A stretch of DNA of 64,000 nucleotides, taken from the NCBI GenBank assembly GCA_016708265.1, contig JADJGA010000011.1, positions 124,001 to 188,000 on the forward strand. Direction: 5' to 3'. Position numbers and translations under genes: made by a program. The notes beneath the pieces were generated by a model that searched no databases, was not told the DNA's origin, and saw only the letters and a list, made by a program, of their open reading frames with translations. The stretch is from Saprospiraceae bacterium (GTDB taxonomy: Bacteria > Bacteroidota > Bacteroidia > Chitinophagales > Saprospiraceae). Shown piece after piece: positions 47,911 to 58,578 of this stretch (position 1 is its first letter; each line of letters opens with the position of its first letter).

Positions 47911-50900
47911 CTATAATAGCTCTTTAATAATTCTGTCAATATCCTGGCTTAAAGTTGTAGTCTCATAAGTAGTCAAAAGTTTACCTGGAAAATACCTTTC
48001 ATACCAGGTTTTTTTCTTTTCCCAATGCGTTTTATATGAAGGAAGATCTAATCTGCCCACATGTTCAAGGTAATATTCTTCACCTCTAAGGATTAGTGTA
48101 AAGTCAGGAAGATAAAACGAACCATCTGGTGCAAATAAAGGCTTCTCGTACCAGAATGGCACTTGCCGTTCGCTCAGCATATTGGCTATAATCACTTCCG
48201 ATTTGGAACGAACCATATATTCCGAAAGGGTTTGGTGTATTTTGCCTTCTTCGTACCATTCGCTCATAATCAGCCATTCCTTGGGCAGGGGCTTAAAATC
48301 AAAGAGTGAAGCATTGATTTTAGAAAGCTTATTGGCTTCCGGCCTTGTCAGTTGAAGAAAGGAGGAAATATCCTGTTCGGCAAAAACGGTCAGTTTGGTT
48401 TTTGCTCGGGTCACAGCTGTGTAAATTAATTCTTTGGACAGCAAGGACTTTTTATTCTTGGGCAATACCAGAAACACATGGTCAAACTCACTACCTTGTG
48501 ATTTATGCACAGAGATGGCGTAGGCGAGTTCCAGGTTGTTTTCAGGTTTTTCATTTGGTAGGTCATTCCAATACCCCTTTTTATTTTTGTATTTGCCTAG
48601 TTTCTTACCAAAAGATATATGAGCATCCCGGCCTTGAAAGTTTACAATGAATTTCTCCAATCTAAAAAAAGGAGCTTTGTATCTAGGGTTATACCATGTG
48701 CCAGTGCTCTCATCTTTAATTGCTTTTTATCTTGGTTGTGCCATCTGGTAAAACCAATTTCTCCATTGTAAATATTAATCTTAACTGTTGCATTTTCCCC
48801 TTGAACAAAAGCAAATATTGGGTCTGATTTTGTTCGATTCCTGATTTGAATTACTTTGTCAAAAACACTAATTCCATCTACAAAAAACTGACTTTCAAAA
48901 TTTGCTTTATTCAACTTACTTTGGAAAAATGAATTGAGTGCATCAGTTCCAAAAATTTCAGAGCGATAAGGAGATATAATCTGAAATTTACTAGCTCTTT
49001 TCTGACCATTTTCCTCAAAAACTTTATTTAGAATTTCCCAATAAAGTTCTTCATTGTATGTTATGCCATGTTCTTCTTCCAGGTTTTTAACGAGTGTATT
49101 GAACATTAAATCGTTCAGTTCTTTCTCTGTATCCCAAAAATGAACTTCAATATCTTTAAGGTCTTCGGTAAAATCCAGTTCCTGAATGCGTTTCAGCAAA
49201 TCTGTTTGTTGTGCTTTTTTAGTGCCTGTGTCTTTCAGGTCTTCATCAGCGGCTTTGCTTTGAATAAAGACAGAAGCCAAATCGAGAATTCCGGTACCTC
49301 TGCCTTCCAACTTGTTTTCACGTTGGCGCAGGTTTTCTTTCAGTTCGCCCTTGTTTTCTTCTGGTAGCCATTCAATCAGGTCGGCAAAAACTTTGGCATA
49401 GCCAATGGGCGGTAACTGATTTGGGTCACCTACAAAAATGATACGCTGTACGGTATTCCAATTGATGGCACGGAAAAGTGTAGCCATCAAAGATTGGTCA
49501 ATCATTGAAGATTCATCTATGATGAAAATACGCACATTTTCTTCCTGTTTTCCACCTTCACGCTTATAGGTAAAATTGTCATTCATCCAGTTGCGTTCTG
49601 CCAAAAAAGAATGAATGGTTTTGGCTTCTTTTCCTGAACGCTCACGCAGTCGGTCGGCTGCTTTACCAGTAGGAGCTAATAACAAAAAAGATGTGCCAGC
49701 CCCATGAGCTTTTTCGATGCCACTGATAATGGATTTTACCACAGTGGTTTTACCGGTTCCAGCACCCCCTGATATTACGCTTAAGCCTTTGTCGAAGATG
49801 GATGCACAGACAGTTGCCTGGGCAGCCACGGCTTCTTTGTATTCTGTTGGGTTTAACTCGGCAATTTTTGAAGTGCCATCGTATAAGAAGTTCTCCCAAT
49901 TCTGCTGAGTAACCGGGCTTTTAAAATTAGAAATTTGTCTGTTAGCCAACAATCTGACTTTTTCTTCAATCAATCGCTCATCCTCAAATATTTCACGCAG
50001 GTATAGGTAGATATTTTGGTCACTGTCTTTTCGCAAAACCAAGGTTTCTTTCAGGGTTTCAGCATAAGATTCAAAATTCTTCATTTTGAATTCAAACTGT
50101 CGCCAATCGCTTAGGTAGGAAATGTATTTGTTAACACCATTCAAGATGATTTCAGTAGCGGAGAACGTATGCGGGGCAATGGTTTTCAGTTTGTTTACAC
50201 ACAAGGCCCTGAATCGGATATTGCTTCCCTTGGTGGTCAAAGCTGCCAAACCCAAATCGGGTGAAGGCATCATCCCATGGTCAATTTTCGCAAAGGTGAT
50301 TTGGTCGTCCGGTCCGTTGCCCACATATTTTTCGCAAAGCAAATAGGGGTTTTCGCAAAGCTGTTGAATGGAAACATTCAGCCCGTTTTGTTGTCTGTCT
50401 TCAGATAATATCTGCGAGATTTGTTTTAAACGGTCAGATTCTTCAATTTCAAATCGCGGTAAAACTTCGAGCAAGAAATTAAATTCAGCATCGTCTTTAG
50501 TTGCAAATTCATCGCGTACATTTCCAAGTCGTATGGCATCTACTTTCAATCCGGGAATATTTTTACCCTCCTTCAAAAAGGCTATGATGATGGCATAAGC
50601 ATCTTCTTCATGGACTTTTGTAGTTTGAGTCTTGAAGTAAGAGCTGACTTCCGGTAAATCCAGATAATTCAATACTTGTGGCAACCCGGGATATTTCCCT
50701 CTGTTTTTCCATAACTCTACAACAAGCTCATGCAGCCATTTTCTGCGAGCATCCCAATCTTCCGTAGTATCTTGCACTTCATACTGAAGTACATCGATAA
50801 TTTCCAAGGCTCGCTCCACAATTTCCAGGGCATCATCATCAGAGATATGACGCATGGCATACTTGAAATTCCTTGAATTTTCTGGATAGAAAGCAATCTT

Positions 50901-51596
50901 TTCCAGAATTTCAGGCTGATCTTTGTACTTATGGTATGGAATTCGAAATCCTTGCTCTGGATAATGTGAAGTAATGGGGATTTGCCAAACAAAGGCCCCT
51001 GCATAGCGCTTGCGTTCATCAGGTGTTGCTTGTAAGTATTCCATGTATTCATGGATTTGCTTCACCCTGCCCAACCCTACGATAACATACTTCCTGTCAT
51101 CTTCGTTGGATAAAGGATTACTGTAATTGCTGTAGTAGAAAATAAGCGAAGCATCTTTCTTTACTTCATTCATAAAAGCCTTAACATTGGCAATGCGATT
51201 GTCGTAGTTGAAGGTACCATCTTCATTTTTATCATCCTCAAAGTACATTTCCTCATAGGGCCAAAGACTAACTGTATTCGGTTGCATTTCCCATTGCCTT
51301 ATTTCTTTGTTTTTATACCATGCAGGGGAGTTTACCTGAGCAATTGTATTATCCCTACCAAAAGCATTATTGCTAAAGCAGCAGGGGGGTAAATAATCGG
51401 CCTTGATTTTACTACATGAACAACCGGCATATTTTTCAGCTTCTACTTTTTGTAAATGCTTTTTCTCATACATCTCACCCGGATAGGAAAACTGACCTGT
51501 GCAATATGTATTAGCTTCCGTGTCTTCGCAGATTTTTCCGTTCCATCCATCTGCATGCCAGGTCAATCGGGCTGATATGTGCTTTGGTTTATTCAT
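47911..51596 (-). CDS. RecD-like superfamily 1 helicase with C-terminal nuclease domain (one frameshift)
   Basis: The rebuilt protein has about 1230 residues. The N-terminal part is Cys-rich (ARLTWHADGWNGKICEDTEANTYC, then several Cys to about residue 75). The helicase core has Walker A SGGAGTGKTTVVKS, Walker B IFIIDESSMID, VGDPNQLPPIG, and C-terminal ISVHKSQGSEFDHVFL and YTAVTRAK. A tail with SEVIIANML, YLPDFTL, EHVGRLD and HWEKKKTWYE fits a PD-(D/E)XK nuclease. Frameshift: one A missing in the run at 48724-48728, which links ...KKAIKDESTGTWYNPRYKAP to RLEKFIV. It lies 6 bp after brxC. It is not a core BREX-3 gene; the helicase-nuclease make-up suggests it attacks or processes foreign DNA. 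Confidence 0.82.
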
Positions 51597-51601
51597 TCGT
51601 C

Positions 51602-54600
51602 TTATTTCAATATGATTCTGATTTTATCCCGCTCTTTTCCTTTGGAAATTTGGTCTATATAAGCTTTAAAGGCTTCAATGGCTTCGTCGGGCGTTAAAGG
51701 CTTGTTGAAAGTGCTTTTCATATTCTCAATGCTCAATTCCACTTTTTCCAAACCTTTATGTAAGTCCATTATAGCATTGCGGATACGCAGTGCATTGTCT
51801 TTTGCTAGTTCAATGGCTCCGGATTTAAAATCAACCAATAGTTTTTGGGTGCTCTCGTCCAACAAGTTCATTTTCTTTATCACCATAGGGTCATCCAGCG
51901 TCTCCTTGAGTGTATCTGTCCATTGTTCGAGCAGATCATCTAATTCACTTTTCATTTGCTTCACGGTCAGCACTTCGGCACCTTCAAAATCAGCCGGGTT
52001 AAAATCCTGATAGGGAACTATGAGAATTAAATTTTTGTTCACCTTACTATCGGCTGCTTGAATTTTATTGATTTTATGAAACCACTGCATATACTGCCCC
52101 GATGAAAGGAAATCTGCATCTTTCAGAATATCGCAAATGGCTTTCGCATCTGAATCAAGCAGCGCAATTTTTGCGTATGGTCTTTCTGACTGATACGGTG
52201 CTTCAGGTATAAGTCAAAATACCAATCAGCATACCGATCTTTGAGTTGGTGAAGCTGCTTTTATACTTTTCAAGTTCCGCTTCATCGTTTTTGCCCAGCA
52301 CCTGAGCCAATTGATTGATGGCTTCTGAAACATCATCTTTAAAGGCACTTTTGGTGATGTATTGTTTGCATTGTTGTAAAAAAGGAAATATCTTCATTCA
52401 GAAGATTCAACTCTGCCAGTTGTTTTTCCAATTTTTCTACTTCTGTTTTAGCAGGCAGTATGCGGTTCAAGACATCTACAGAAAAAGCAAAGTTTTTAAT
52501 CTTAGCTTCAGAAGTGTAATTGGCCAATTTGTCGCAAAAACCTGAGAAAGCCGTGAAATGTTGACGGTATCTACTTGCTTGTTCAGGACCTACGATTTCA
52601 ATTCCCTTAAAAATGTAACCTCCATGTATTTTACTTAGCAAGGTAACGGTACGTTTTGCCCAATCATTGGCAGCACTTACCAGATGCGTATATGTAGAAG
52701 GATCTTTTAGCTGATCTTTTAAATCTCTGCCTAACATACCAACAAACATTACTTTCAATGCTGCTAGGTTCAAACCCTTTGGCGGTTTAATATGGGTGTA
52801 AGAATAGAAATCTTGTTTTTGAATATCCCTGAGTTCATTCAGATTGGTTGAGTTGATAGATTTTCCGGAATTCAGTGTTATTTCAATTTCTCCAAGGGCG
52901 GCTAAGGCTGCCATTACAACAAATTCAATTCGGCTTCAATCTGAAAATCTTTGGTCAACCAAAGGTTGTCGCTTTTGTCAACATATTCAATGATTTCATC
53001 GCGATTCAATACTTTGCCTTCTCCTTTATCAGCCAATATTTTCAACAAACTTTTGGCATAGGGAGAGTGACTATAATCAAGTATGCCTGGTACCCAACAA
53101 CCCAAACCTGTTAGAATACCTTCACCATCTCGATTAGCTTGCTCTGGCGAAGCGACTTTTACCAATGCCTGCTTCATCAGTCTGTCAAAATTGTCTTTAG
53201 CTACCGGGGAGTTTAGTTGTGTGAATTTGGGATAATTTGGGCGTTCATCGGCAAACCAGTTTTCTAATACGAGAGAAGCCACTGTCGAGAAAATTTGCTC
53301 TTTTGTAGAACCAGCTCCGGGTAATGGATATCCACTCAAAGGAAGTTCTTTGCCTTGATAGTCAACCTGGGTTATTTGAACATACTCCTGGTCAAACAGC
53401 GCTCTTGCTTTTTTATTCAATTCATCAATCTTCTGCCTATAAATGGGCTTTTGAGAAGTATCTGCACGTACTTCCAATGCCATCGAAGCACCATACATAG
53501 TTACTGCTTCCTTGAACTCTTTAGATAGGCCATCAAAAGCAAAATAGATTTCATCTTCTTCATGATTGCGACTTTTCTTACTATCATCGAAGATTGGCAT
53601 GAAATACATGTAAAAGTGCTGTCGCGGGTGCGTGGTAGATTTTTCGTTGGGATTGCCGAAGAAGATATAGCCGTCACGATAGGTTTTATGTGATTTCCAG
53701 TCAATACTATGTTCCCAAATACGGAAGCCTGTGCGGTATGTGTAGTGATCAAGTGGTAGATTCACTTCCAAAAACTTAAAGAAATATTCATCCTTTTGGG
53801 AGTCGGCCATAGTTGCCGCATAGTCTTTTATTTTTTGGTCAAAGTTGATACCGCCTTCAATACGCAAATGGTATTCAGCATTTTCTGCATTTTTATCAAA
53901 ATATTGACCGGAGGTAGCCGTGATGATTTGCTGTGCTGCAGAATCAATGATATCAATCAAAAAATCTCTGTCGGTGGCCAGTTTATCTGTAAGGCACAAG
54001 TCATCAACCAAGTGTTCAGTATTAGTTCCATTTTGTTTTTGCAGATCATGCTGCAAAATTTTAATAGCACAAGCATTCACAATTCGCTTAGCTATTGCCT
54101 TTTTTGATTCTCTTGCACCTGTGAAGTAGGAATCGATTTTATCCTGAATGGTGTCAGTTATCTCCTTTACTTTGCGTACATCCGGAATTGCCATTAAATC
54201 CTGACTTTTTAGGACTTCTTCCCAGTATCCGTCGTAAGTTAATAGACCTGGATTGTCATTAGGCATTTCTTGCTCTAATATTTCATTGAATTGATTGGAT
54301 AATGTTTTCAAGATTTCACGCTGGCTCTTTGCAATTCTGATTTTCTCAAAATTTTCAAAATAGCTTGGATGAACAGGGAAAAGGTCAATGTAATCCTGAG
54401 TATACCCATGCATATGAGAAAACAAGCCTAAAAAACGATCTAAATGAGATCTGATTTTCTGCTTTTGGTGTTCGTCCTTTCTTAACAATCTGTTTTTTAC
54501 AATATATTTAACATCTTCTTTAGTGATCTCAATGTCCTTATAGCGGTCGTTCACTTTTAGTAGCATGTCAGCAGCAAATTGAAATTCGGGAGAATGGTAA

Positions 54601-55289
54601 ATCATTTCCTGAACACCGAAAATGAATTTGAATTTCGACTTGTCACAAGCTTGACCTAAAGATTGAAGAACTGCCAAATCTTGATTTAGTTTATCAGCAG
54701 TGCTCCGACCTTTCAGGTAGGCAAGCATCTCATCGATGACAATCAAAAAGCCTTTATCCGGGAAATTTTCCTCGAAATCTGCCATCATTAAAAGCAACTT
54801 ATCGAAATATGGCTTTGGTCCGTGTCCCTCAAAAGTGAAGGTTAATCCCAGGCTTTTAAAATAATTTTCTATTTGAAATGTGACCACCTCCCATAGACTT
54901 TCTGTATTTCCCATTTCAAACCGCAAAACTTTGAACTTTCCTGCAATGGCTTTTAAGTCCATTTTTACTTTCTCATCATCCACTAAATCCAGCAAGGTTG
55001 AATCTTCTGCTATCAGTGATACCATTGACATTAAATGCGATTTACCCGTTCCATAGTTTCCTACCACCTGCAGTCCAAAAGTCTCAATATTTTTAACTTT
55101 TGAAATTTGGTTTTGAACTGATTTTGTAAAATCAAGATTTCGAATCATTAATGGTATTAGATGATCTCTAAAAGCGTTTGAAAACACAAATGTCCTTACC
55201 AGTGATTTTTGATAATCCGTTTCATTAGTTTGGCTAAATTTTACGACTTCGGTAATAGGTTCGAAGTTCAATAGTTCTTTATACTTCAT
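51602..55289 (-). CDS. brxC: BREX large ATPase BrxC (DUF6079-like; several frameshifts)
   Basis: Rebuilt, this is about 1230 residues in one gene. Frames join near 52915 (EAELNLL to VVMAALAALGEIEIT), near 52395, near 52215 (LKDRYADWYFDLYLKHR) and near 52195 (SERPYAKIALLDSDAKAI). The N-terminal P-loop ATPase has VVGNYGTGKSHLMSMV (about 76-92) and Walker B FLIVIDEMLAYL. The rest is long and helical, as in the BrxC/PglY family that is required in BREX. The start overlaps the brxF-like stop by 4 bp (ATGA). The first 791 residues are intact. Confidence 0.82.
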
Positions 55290-55718
55290 ATTGCGATATG
55301 GCTTAAGTTCTTAATGTATATTTTGATTCCGTTTTCTTTAGCTAAGAAATATAGGTTGTCTGAATCTATTTCTCCATTCCACTTAACCAAAAAGCACGTT
55401 GTTTTGGGAGTATCTGTCTAGCAATTGACTAAAATCGAGTTTCACTTCCGATTCGAAAAGGATACCAATATTTTCAATGGATAAATATCTTCCGAACACA
55501 TCATGATGAGAGATAGCTGCATTAAGAATTTTATCTAATTCTGACAAAACTCGCATTGCGATTCTTCCCGGCTCTTTGAAATTGTAAATACTCTCTGAAA
55601 TTCGTAGTCCGATATTTACAGACTCTATTTCAAAAATATCCTGAGAGTGAAAAATAATCTTGTTCCGTGATTGGGACTTTATGTAGTCTTCTATGGTATT
55701 GATTATTGGCTTATTCAT
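55286..55718 (-). CDS. brxF: BrxF-like protein, P-loop not recognisable (one frameshift)
   Basis: The first gene of the BREX operon has about 143 residues once one indel after LLDRY is corrected, reading TPKTTCFLVKWNGEIDSDNLYFLAKENGIKI and ending ATGA with brxC. Position fits brxF of type 3 BREX, and SVNIGLRISESI...YLSIENIGILFESEVKLDFSQLLD looks like the BrxF pattern (inner strand, ENIxxLF, KLD). BrxF normally has an N-terminal Walker A; here NKIIFHSQDIF stands in its place. The identity is therefore likely but not certain. Confidence 0.55.
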
Positions 55719-55880
55719 TTATTTTTCTTTTTATTATCCGCCATTAAATCAGCAATTTCCTCATCCAATATTTTGGCAATTTTAAAAAAGCACTTCAAGT
55801 CTTGGCTGATGAATGTTTTGAATATAACCATTGACAATGTAATAACTTTTGTTTAGCTATTCAGCCAATCTATTAAAGTT

Positions 55881-55888
55881 CAAATTTA
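55881..55888 (-). promoter_or_regulatory. Candidate -7 element of the BREX operon
   Basis: The minus strand reads TAAATTTG (TAnnTTTG), with the start near 55874 and a leader of about 155 bases before the brxF-like ATG. No -33 TTG is seen. Confidence 0.4.
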
Positions 55889-55966
55889 CTATTTTATTTT
55901 TGATAATGTAAAAATCCGCTTTAATAATTATTAGTCAAAGAATAAGCCTTACAAAGAGGACTTAAA

Positions 55967-56002
55967 ACTGCAATAACTGCAGTTACTGCAGTTAGTGCAG
56001 TA
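55967..56002. repeat. Array of four 9-bp units with TGCA core, upstream of BREX
   Basis: The units are ACTGCAATA, ACTGCAGTT, ACTGCAGTT and AGTGCAGTA. TGCA recurs every 9 bp, as in the array at 35379-35423. It lies about 80-120 bp upstream of the candidate BREX -7 element, so it could be an operator or protein-binding array. Confidence 0.7.
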
Positions 56003-56078
56003 ATGTAAATAGTTTCGGTATTACAACAGGAATACAAACAAAGAATTTGACTTTAAATATAGATTGTTTCTCAGCACA

Positions 56079-56122
56079 TTTGCATTTTCCCCCCTGCGCA
56101 TCACCCCCTGCAAAAATGCAAA
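56079..56122. repeat. 10-bp perfect inverted repeat with C-rich loop
   Basis: TTTGCATTTT (56079-56088) pairs with AAAATGCAAA (56113-56122) around a 24-base loop that contains two C-runs and TGCGCA. It lies between the OB-fold gene and the BREX promoter. It might end transcription from the OB-fold gene or be a protein site. Confidence 0.6.
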
Positions 56123-56248
56123 AGAGCTGATATAATCATAGTAATGAAATTACAGAGTGTAGTTCAATAATAAACCCGGCACATTGCCAAGACAAGCATG
56201 TCAAAGAGCCAGTGTTGTATTTTTAATGGTACCTTTAGAATATATAAT

Positions 56249-56609
56249 TTAATCTGTAATTACAATCTGATCCCAATTTTTCAGAATAATCTGTGGTTTT
56301 TCTTTGTACAATTCAAGCTTGCCTGTCACACAGATATTTTTATCTTTATAGTAAACCACAGGATCATTCTTGGTTTCTGGGTATACTCCATGATCATAAC
56401 TACAGTGAATTTATGGTCAGGATACTTGGCACAAAATTCAGGTAAGCTATCTTTCTCTCTCCTTTAGTCATGAAAGTATCAATGACTTTATCATAGATTT
56501 TTATAGTATCTACGTAATGGTATGGTAAACTGTCTATTGCGATCAATTTATGAGAATTAAGAAATTGACCTGCAAAAAGGATAAAAAATAATGGTAATAG
56601 GTTTTTCAT
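56249..56609 (-). CDS. Exported OB-fold protein (two frameshifts)
   Basis: A signal peptide (MKNLLPLFFILFAGQFLNSHKLIA) opens the first frame. The rest is spread over two more frames that read SLPEFCAKYPDHKFTVV and then GVYPETKNDPVVYYKDKNIC, VTGKLELYKEKPQIILKNWD, ending QIVITD at 56249. V-x-GK-(V/L)-x-x-Y-K-x-KP-x-I-(I/V) is a common pattern in small Bacteroidetes OB-fold proteins. The rebuilt length is about 120 residues. Function is unknown; it may bind nucleic acid or oligosaccharide outside the cytoplasm. Confidence 0.5.
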
Positions 56610-56803
56610 GACATTTGAGTTAAGAAAATTAATGTTTAATAATTGAGGTTCAATATTTTAATTTATTGTTTTAAGAATTACAACCTTGATATAAATTAAA
56701 ATATCTTTTAAGTAGGCAGTTATTTATTATTCCCCATAACTATTATCTGCAGAGTAAGGCTTATCTAATTTTATTATTTCCCATTTTGAATTGGGTGAAA
56801 AGA

Positions 56804-57697
56804 TTAAATTTGCAGGTATCCAACGGCCAATTTCCCTAATAACGACACGTTTCTTAGATGTTTTTTCAATAATAATCCATCCTCTAAATATTTATAAACA
56901 CCAACATAATCTCTCAGAATAAAGTACAAATTATTTGCTACATCTTGAAAACTTTCATTTTCACTAATATCAATAAATAGATCATTTTTAAACTCTGGAA
57001 AATTAACTGAAAATGTAACCGAATAGAATCTTTTTGGGTACTTTTGATCTTTAACACTTTTATGGCTATCTTTATTGTAAGTATAGTCACCAACTATTGA
57101 ATAATTTGTTTTATCTATTAGTTCAATGAATCTCATATCAATATGACCTTTAAAATTTTCAAGTAACTTTTCAATGCTTTGGATTTGTTCAATTGACTCT
57201 GTATGCACCTCAAAAGTTATCTTTGAAATATCAGTAATAAACTTCTTAATAACGACTTTCGACATTTCTTCATCGAATTTAATTTGAAATAAATCAAGTA
57301 ATTTTGAAAAGAATTCGACAACTGAATTATAATTATTTAATTGGTAACATTGATAAAGACCAAGGGGAGGCAATATACTATCTCGCTTAACACCAATACA
57401 AACAGGTATTACGGGACAATCATCTAATGCTTGCCCTATGCCACTTTCAAAATAAATCCAAGGCCTATTGATGCTATTAGGTGTCAACAATGAAACAACA
57501 GCTCTACTTGATATAATTTTTTTTAAAATTTGATTGAACCATATATCACCTGGCTTTAACCCATTATCTCTTCCGCTATCAGATGAATACCAAAGTGTAA
57601 TTTGCTCAAGAGTAATTCTTCTAAGTGCATTAGAAAAGAGTTCTGCAATATTTTTATCCCCGCTATAGTGACTTATAAAAAATTTATTTGTTATCAT
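56804..57697 (-). CDS. TIR-domain protein, probable NADase effector
   Basis: The 297-residue protein has an N-terminal TIR domain (residues 5 to about 125): FFISHYSGDKNIAELF, then ALRRITLEQITLWYSSD, GLKPGDIWFNQILKKIISSRAVVSLLTPNSINRPW, and YFESGIG, where Glu84 is the expected catalytic residue for NAD cleavage. Residues about 150-297 form a separate domain (TFEVHTESIEQIQSIEKLLENF...) not recognised by me; it may sense infection. Bacterial TIR proteins often deplete NAD in anti-phage defence. It stands alone upstream of BREX in the same direction. The reading frame is intact. Confidence 0.82.
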   Translation of the reverse strand: MITNKFFISHYSGDKNIAELFSNALRRITLEQITLWYSSDSGRDNGLKPGDIWFNQILKKIISSRAVVSLLTPNSINRPWIYFESGIGQALDDCPVIPVCIGVKRDSILPPLGLYQCYQLNNYNSVVEFFSKLLDLFQIKFDEEMSKVVIKKFITDISKITFEVHTESIEQIQSIEKLLENFKGHIDMRFIELIDKTNYSIVGDYTYNKDSHKSVKDQKYPKRFYSVTFSVNFPEFKNDLFIDISENESFQDVANNLYFILRDYVGVYKYLEDGLLLKKHLRNVSLLGKLAVGYLQI

Positions 57698-58070
57698 AAC
57701 TTATTTTTCAATTAAAGAAAATCTGCTGTGTCATCGAATTGTTTGTAGTTGTTTTAGAGTTACCTGCCAACCTAAGATCGTCTAAAAACCAGCTAATTTA
57801 CTGGACAAAAATAAAATAAAGAATGCAAAAAAAGGCATATAAGGTTTGAATATTTGCATCCAGAAAAAAAGTTTTGTATTTGAAACAAAAAGCATAAAGG
57901 ACTGCCATTTACCAAAAAGGAGGTTTCAAGCAATTTGAAGTACTTTTTGAGTAAAATTAGTAAATAAATCTTTACTACTAAATAAAGCATTTTTAAAATA
58001 AGTATGCTATCCCACTTAGAAAAATAATATCCCTGTAAGTCGAAAAATCCATAGTATTTAAGGTGGTTAC
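57698..58070. other. Gene-free stretch upstream of the TIR gene
   Basis: It is AT-rich. A 65-codon minus-strand frame (57793-57990) has no convincing start or pattern. I see no feature until the attC-like element. Confidence 0.35.
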
Positions 58071-58136
58071 GTTCAACACTGGCTTCATAGTACGTCCTGC
58101 GGACGCTACGAAACCTTAGATGTTGGCTGTAGTGAT
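58071..58136. repeat. attC-like hairpin element next to the lipoprotein gene
   Basis: GTTCAAC (58071-58077) fits the RYYYAAC box of integron attC sites, and CTTAGAT (58115-58121) is one base off GTTRRRY. Between them 58090-58109 folds into a stem (GTACGTCC with GGACG-C-TAC) that has one bulged base. TGTTGGCTGTAGTGA (58121-58135) is inverted with two mismatches at 58626-58640 on the other side of the gene. The likeness to attC is suggestive only. Confidence 0.3.
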
Positions 58137-58143
58137 TTTTATT

Positions 58144-58578
58144 TTAATTAACTTGTTCAAGATATATTCCTGGACATCCTTCAGCACCATCACAGCCTGT
58201 CAATTTAATTGAGGTCGTTTCACCATCAAAAAAATCTATTTTCAGACTTCTTGATGCACTAACTCCTGTATATCTAATGTACCGTACAGTAACATTTATA
58301 TTTTCATAACCGCCTGACATTCCTTCATCCAAGATGAATGATTGTGAATCACCAAATGGTTGAATGTCCAAATTGTCAAAAGTGTAACCTACCAATGAAA
58401 CAGCTGTAATTGAACGCCAATCATCTTCAAGGTCATTTGTAACCTTTAAAGTAGGATACTTGTCTTCCGGATTATCTTTTTTACAACTTGTATGGATTAT
58501 ACTCAGACCAAAAAGAATGAGCAATACTGATAATTTCATTAAATATTTTGAGTTATTTGGTTTTATATTTTTCTCCAT
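58144..58578 (-). CDS. Hypothetical lipoprotein in a cassette-like setting
   Basis: The protein has 144 residues, or 131 if the internal ATG (MKLSVLLILF, codon 14) is used, which gives a standard lipoprotein signal. The lipobox ends HTSC followed by KKD. The mature part (LKVTNDLEDDWRSITAVSLVGYTFDNLDIQPFGDSQSFIL) is beta-rich, ending with two Cys (TGCDGAEGCPG). No family is recognised. Short inverted sequences flank the gene. Confidence 0.6.
   Translation of the reverse strand: MEKNIKPNNSKYLMKLSVLLILFGLSIIHTSCKKDNPEDKYPTLKVTNDLEDDWRSITAVSLVGYTFDNLDIQPFGDSQSFILDEGMSGGYENINVTVRYIRYTGVSASRSLKIDFFDGETTSIKLTGCDGAEGCPGIYLEQVN

Larger units (their letters stand above)
55719..56248. other. BREX upstream region
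   Basis: The 530-bp gap contains a candidate -7 element (55881-55888), a 9-bp-period TGCA array (55967-56002) and a hairpin (56079-56122), listed separately. I see no coding gene. Confidence 0.5.

Noticed and set aside
57793..57990. 65-codon minus-strand frame with hydrophobic stretch
   Set aside because: AT-driven open frame with no ribosome site; composition unlike neighbouring proteins.
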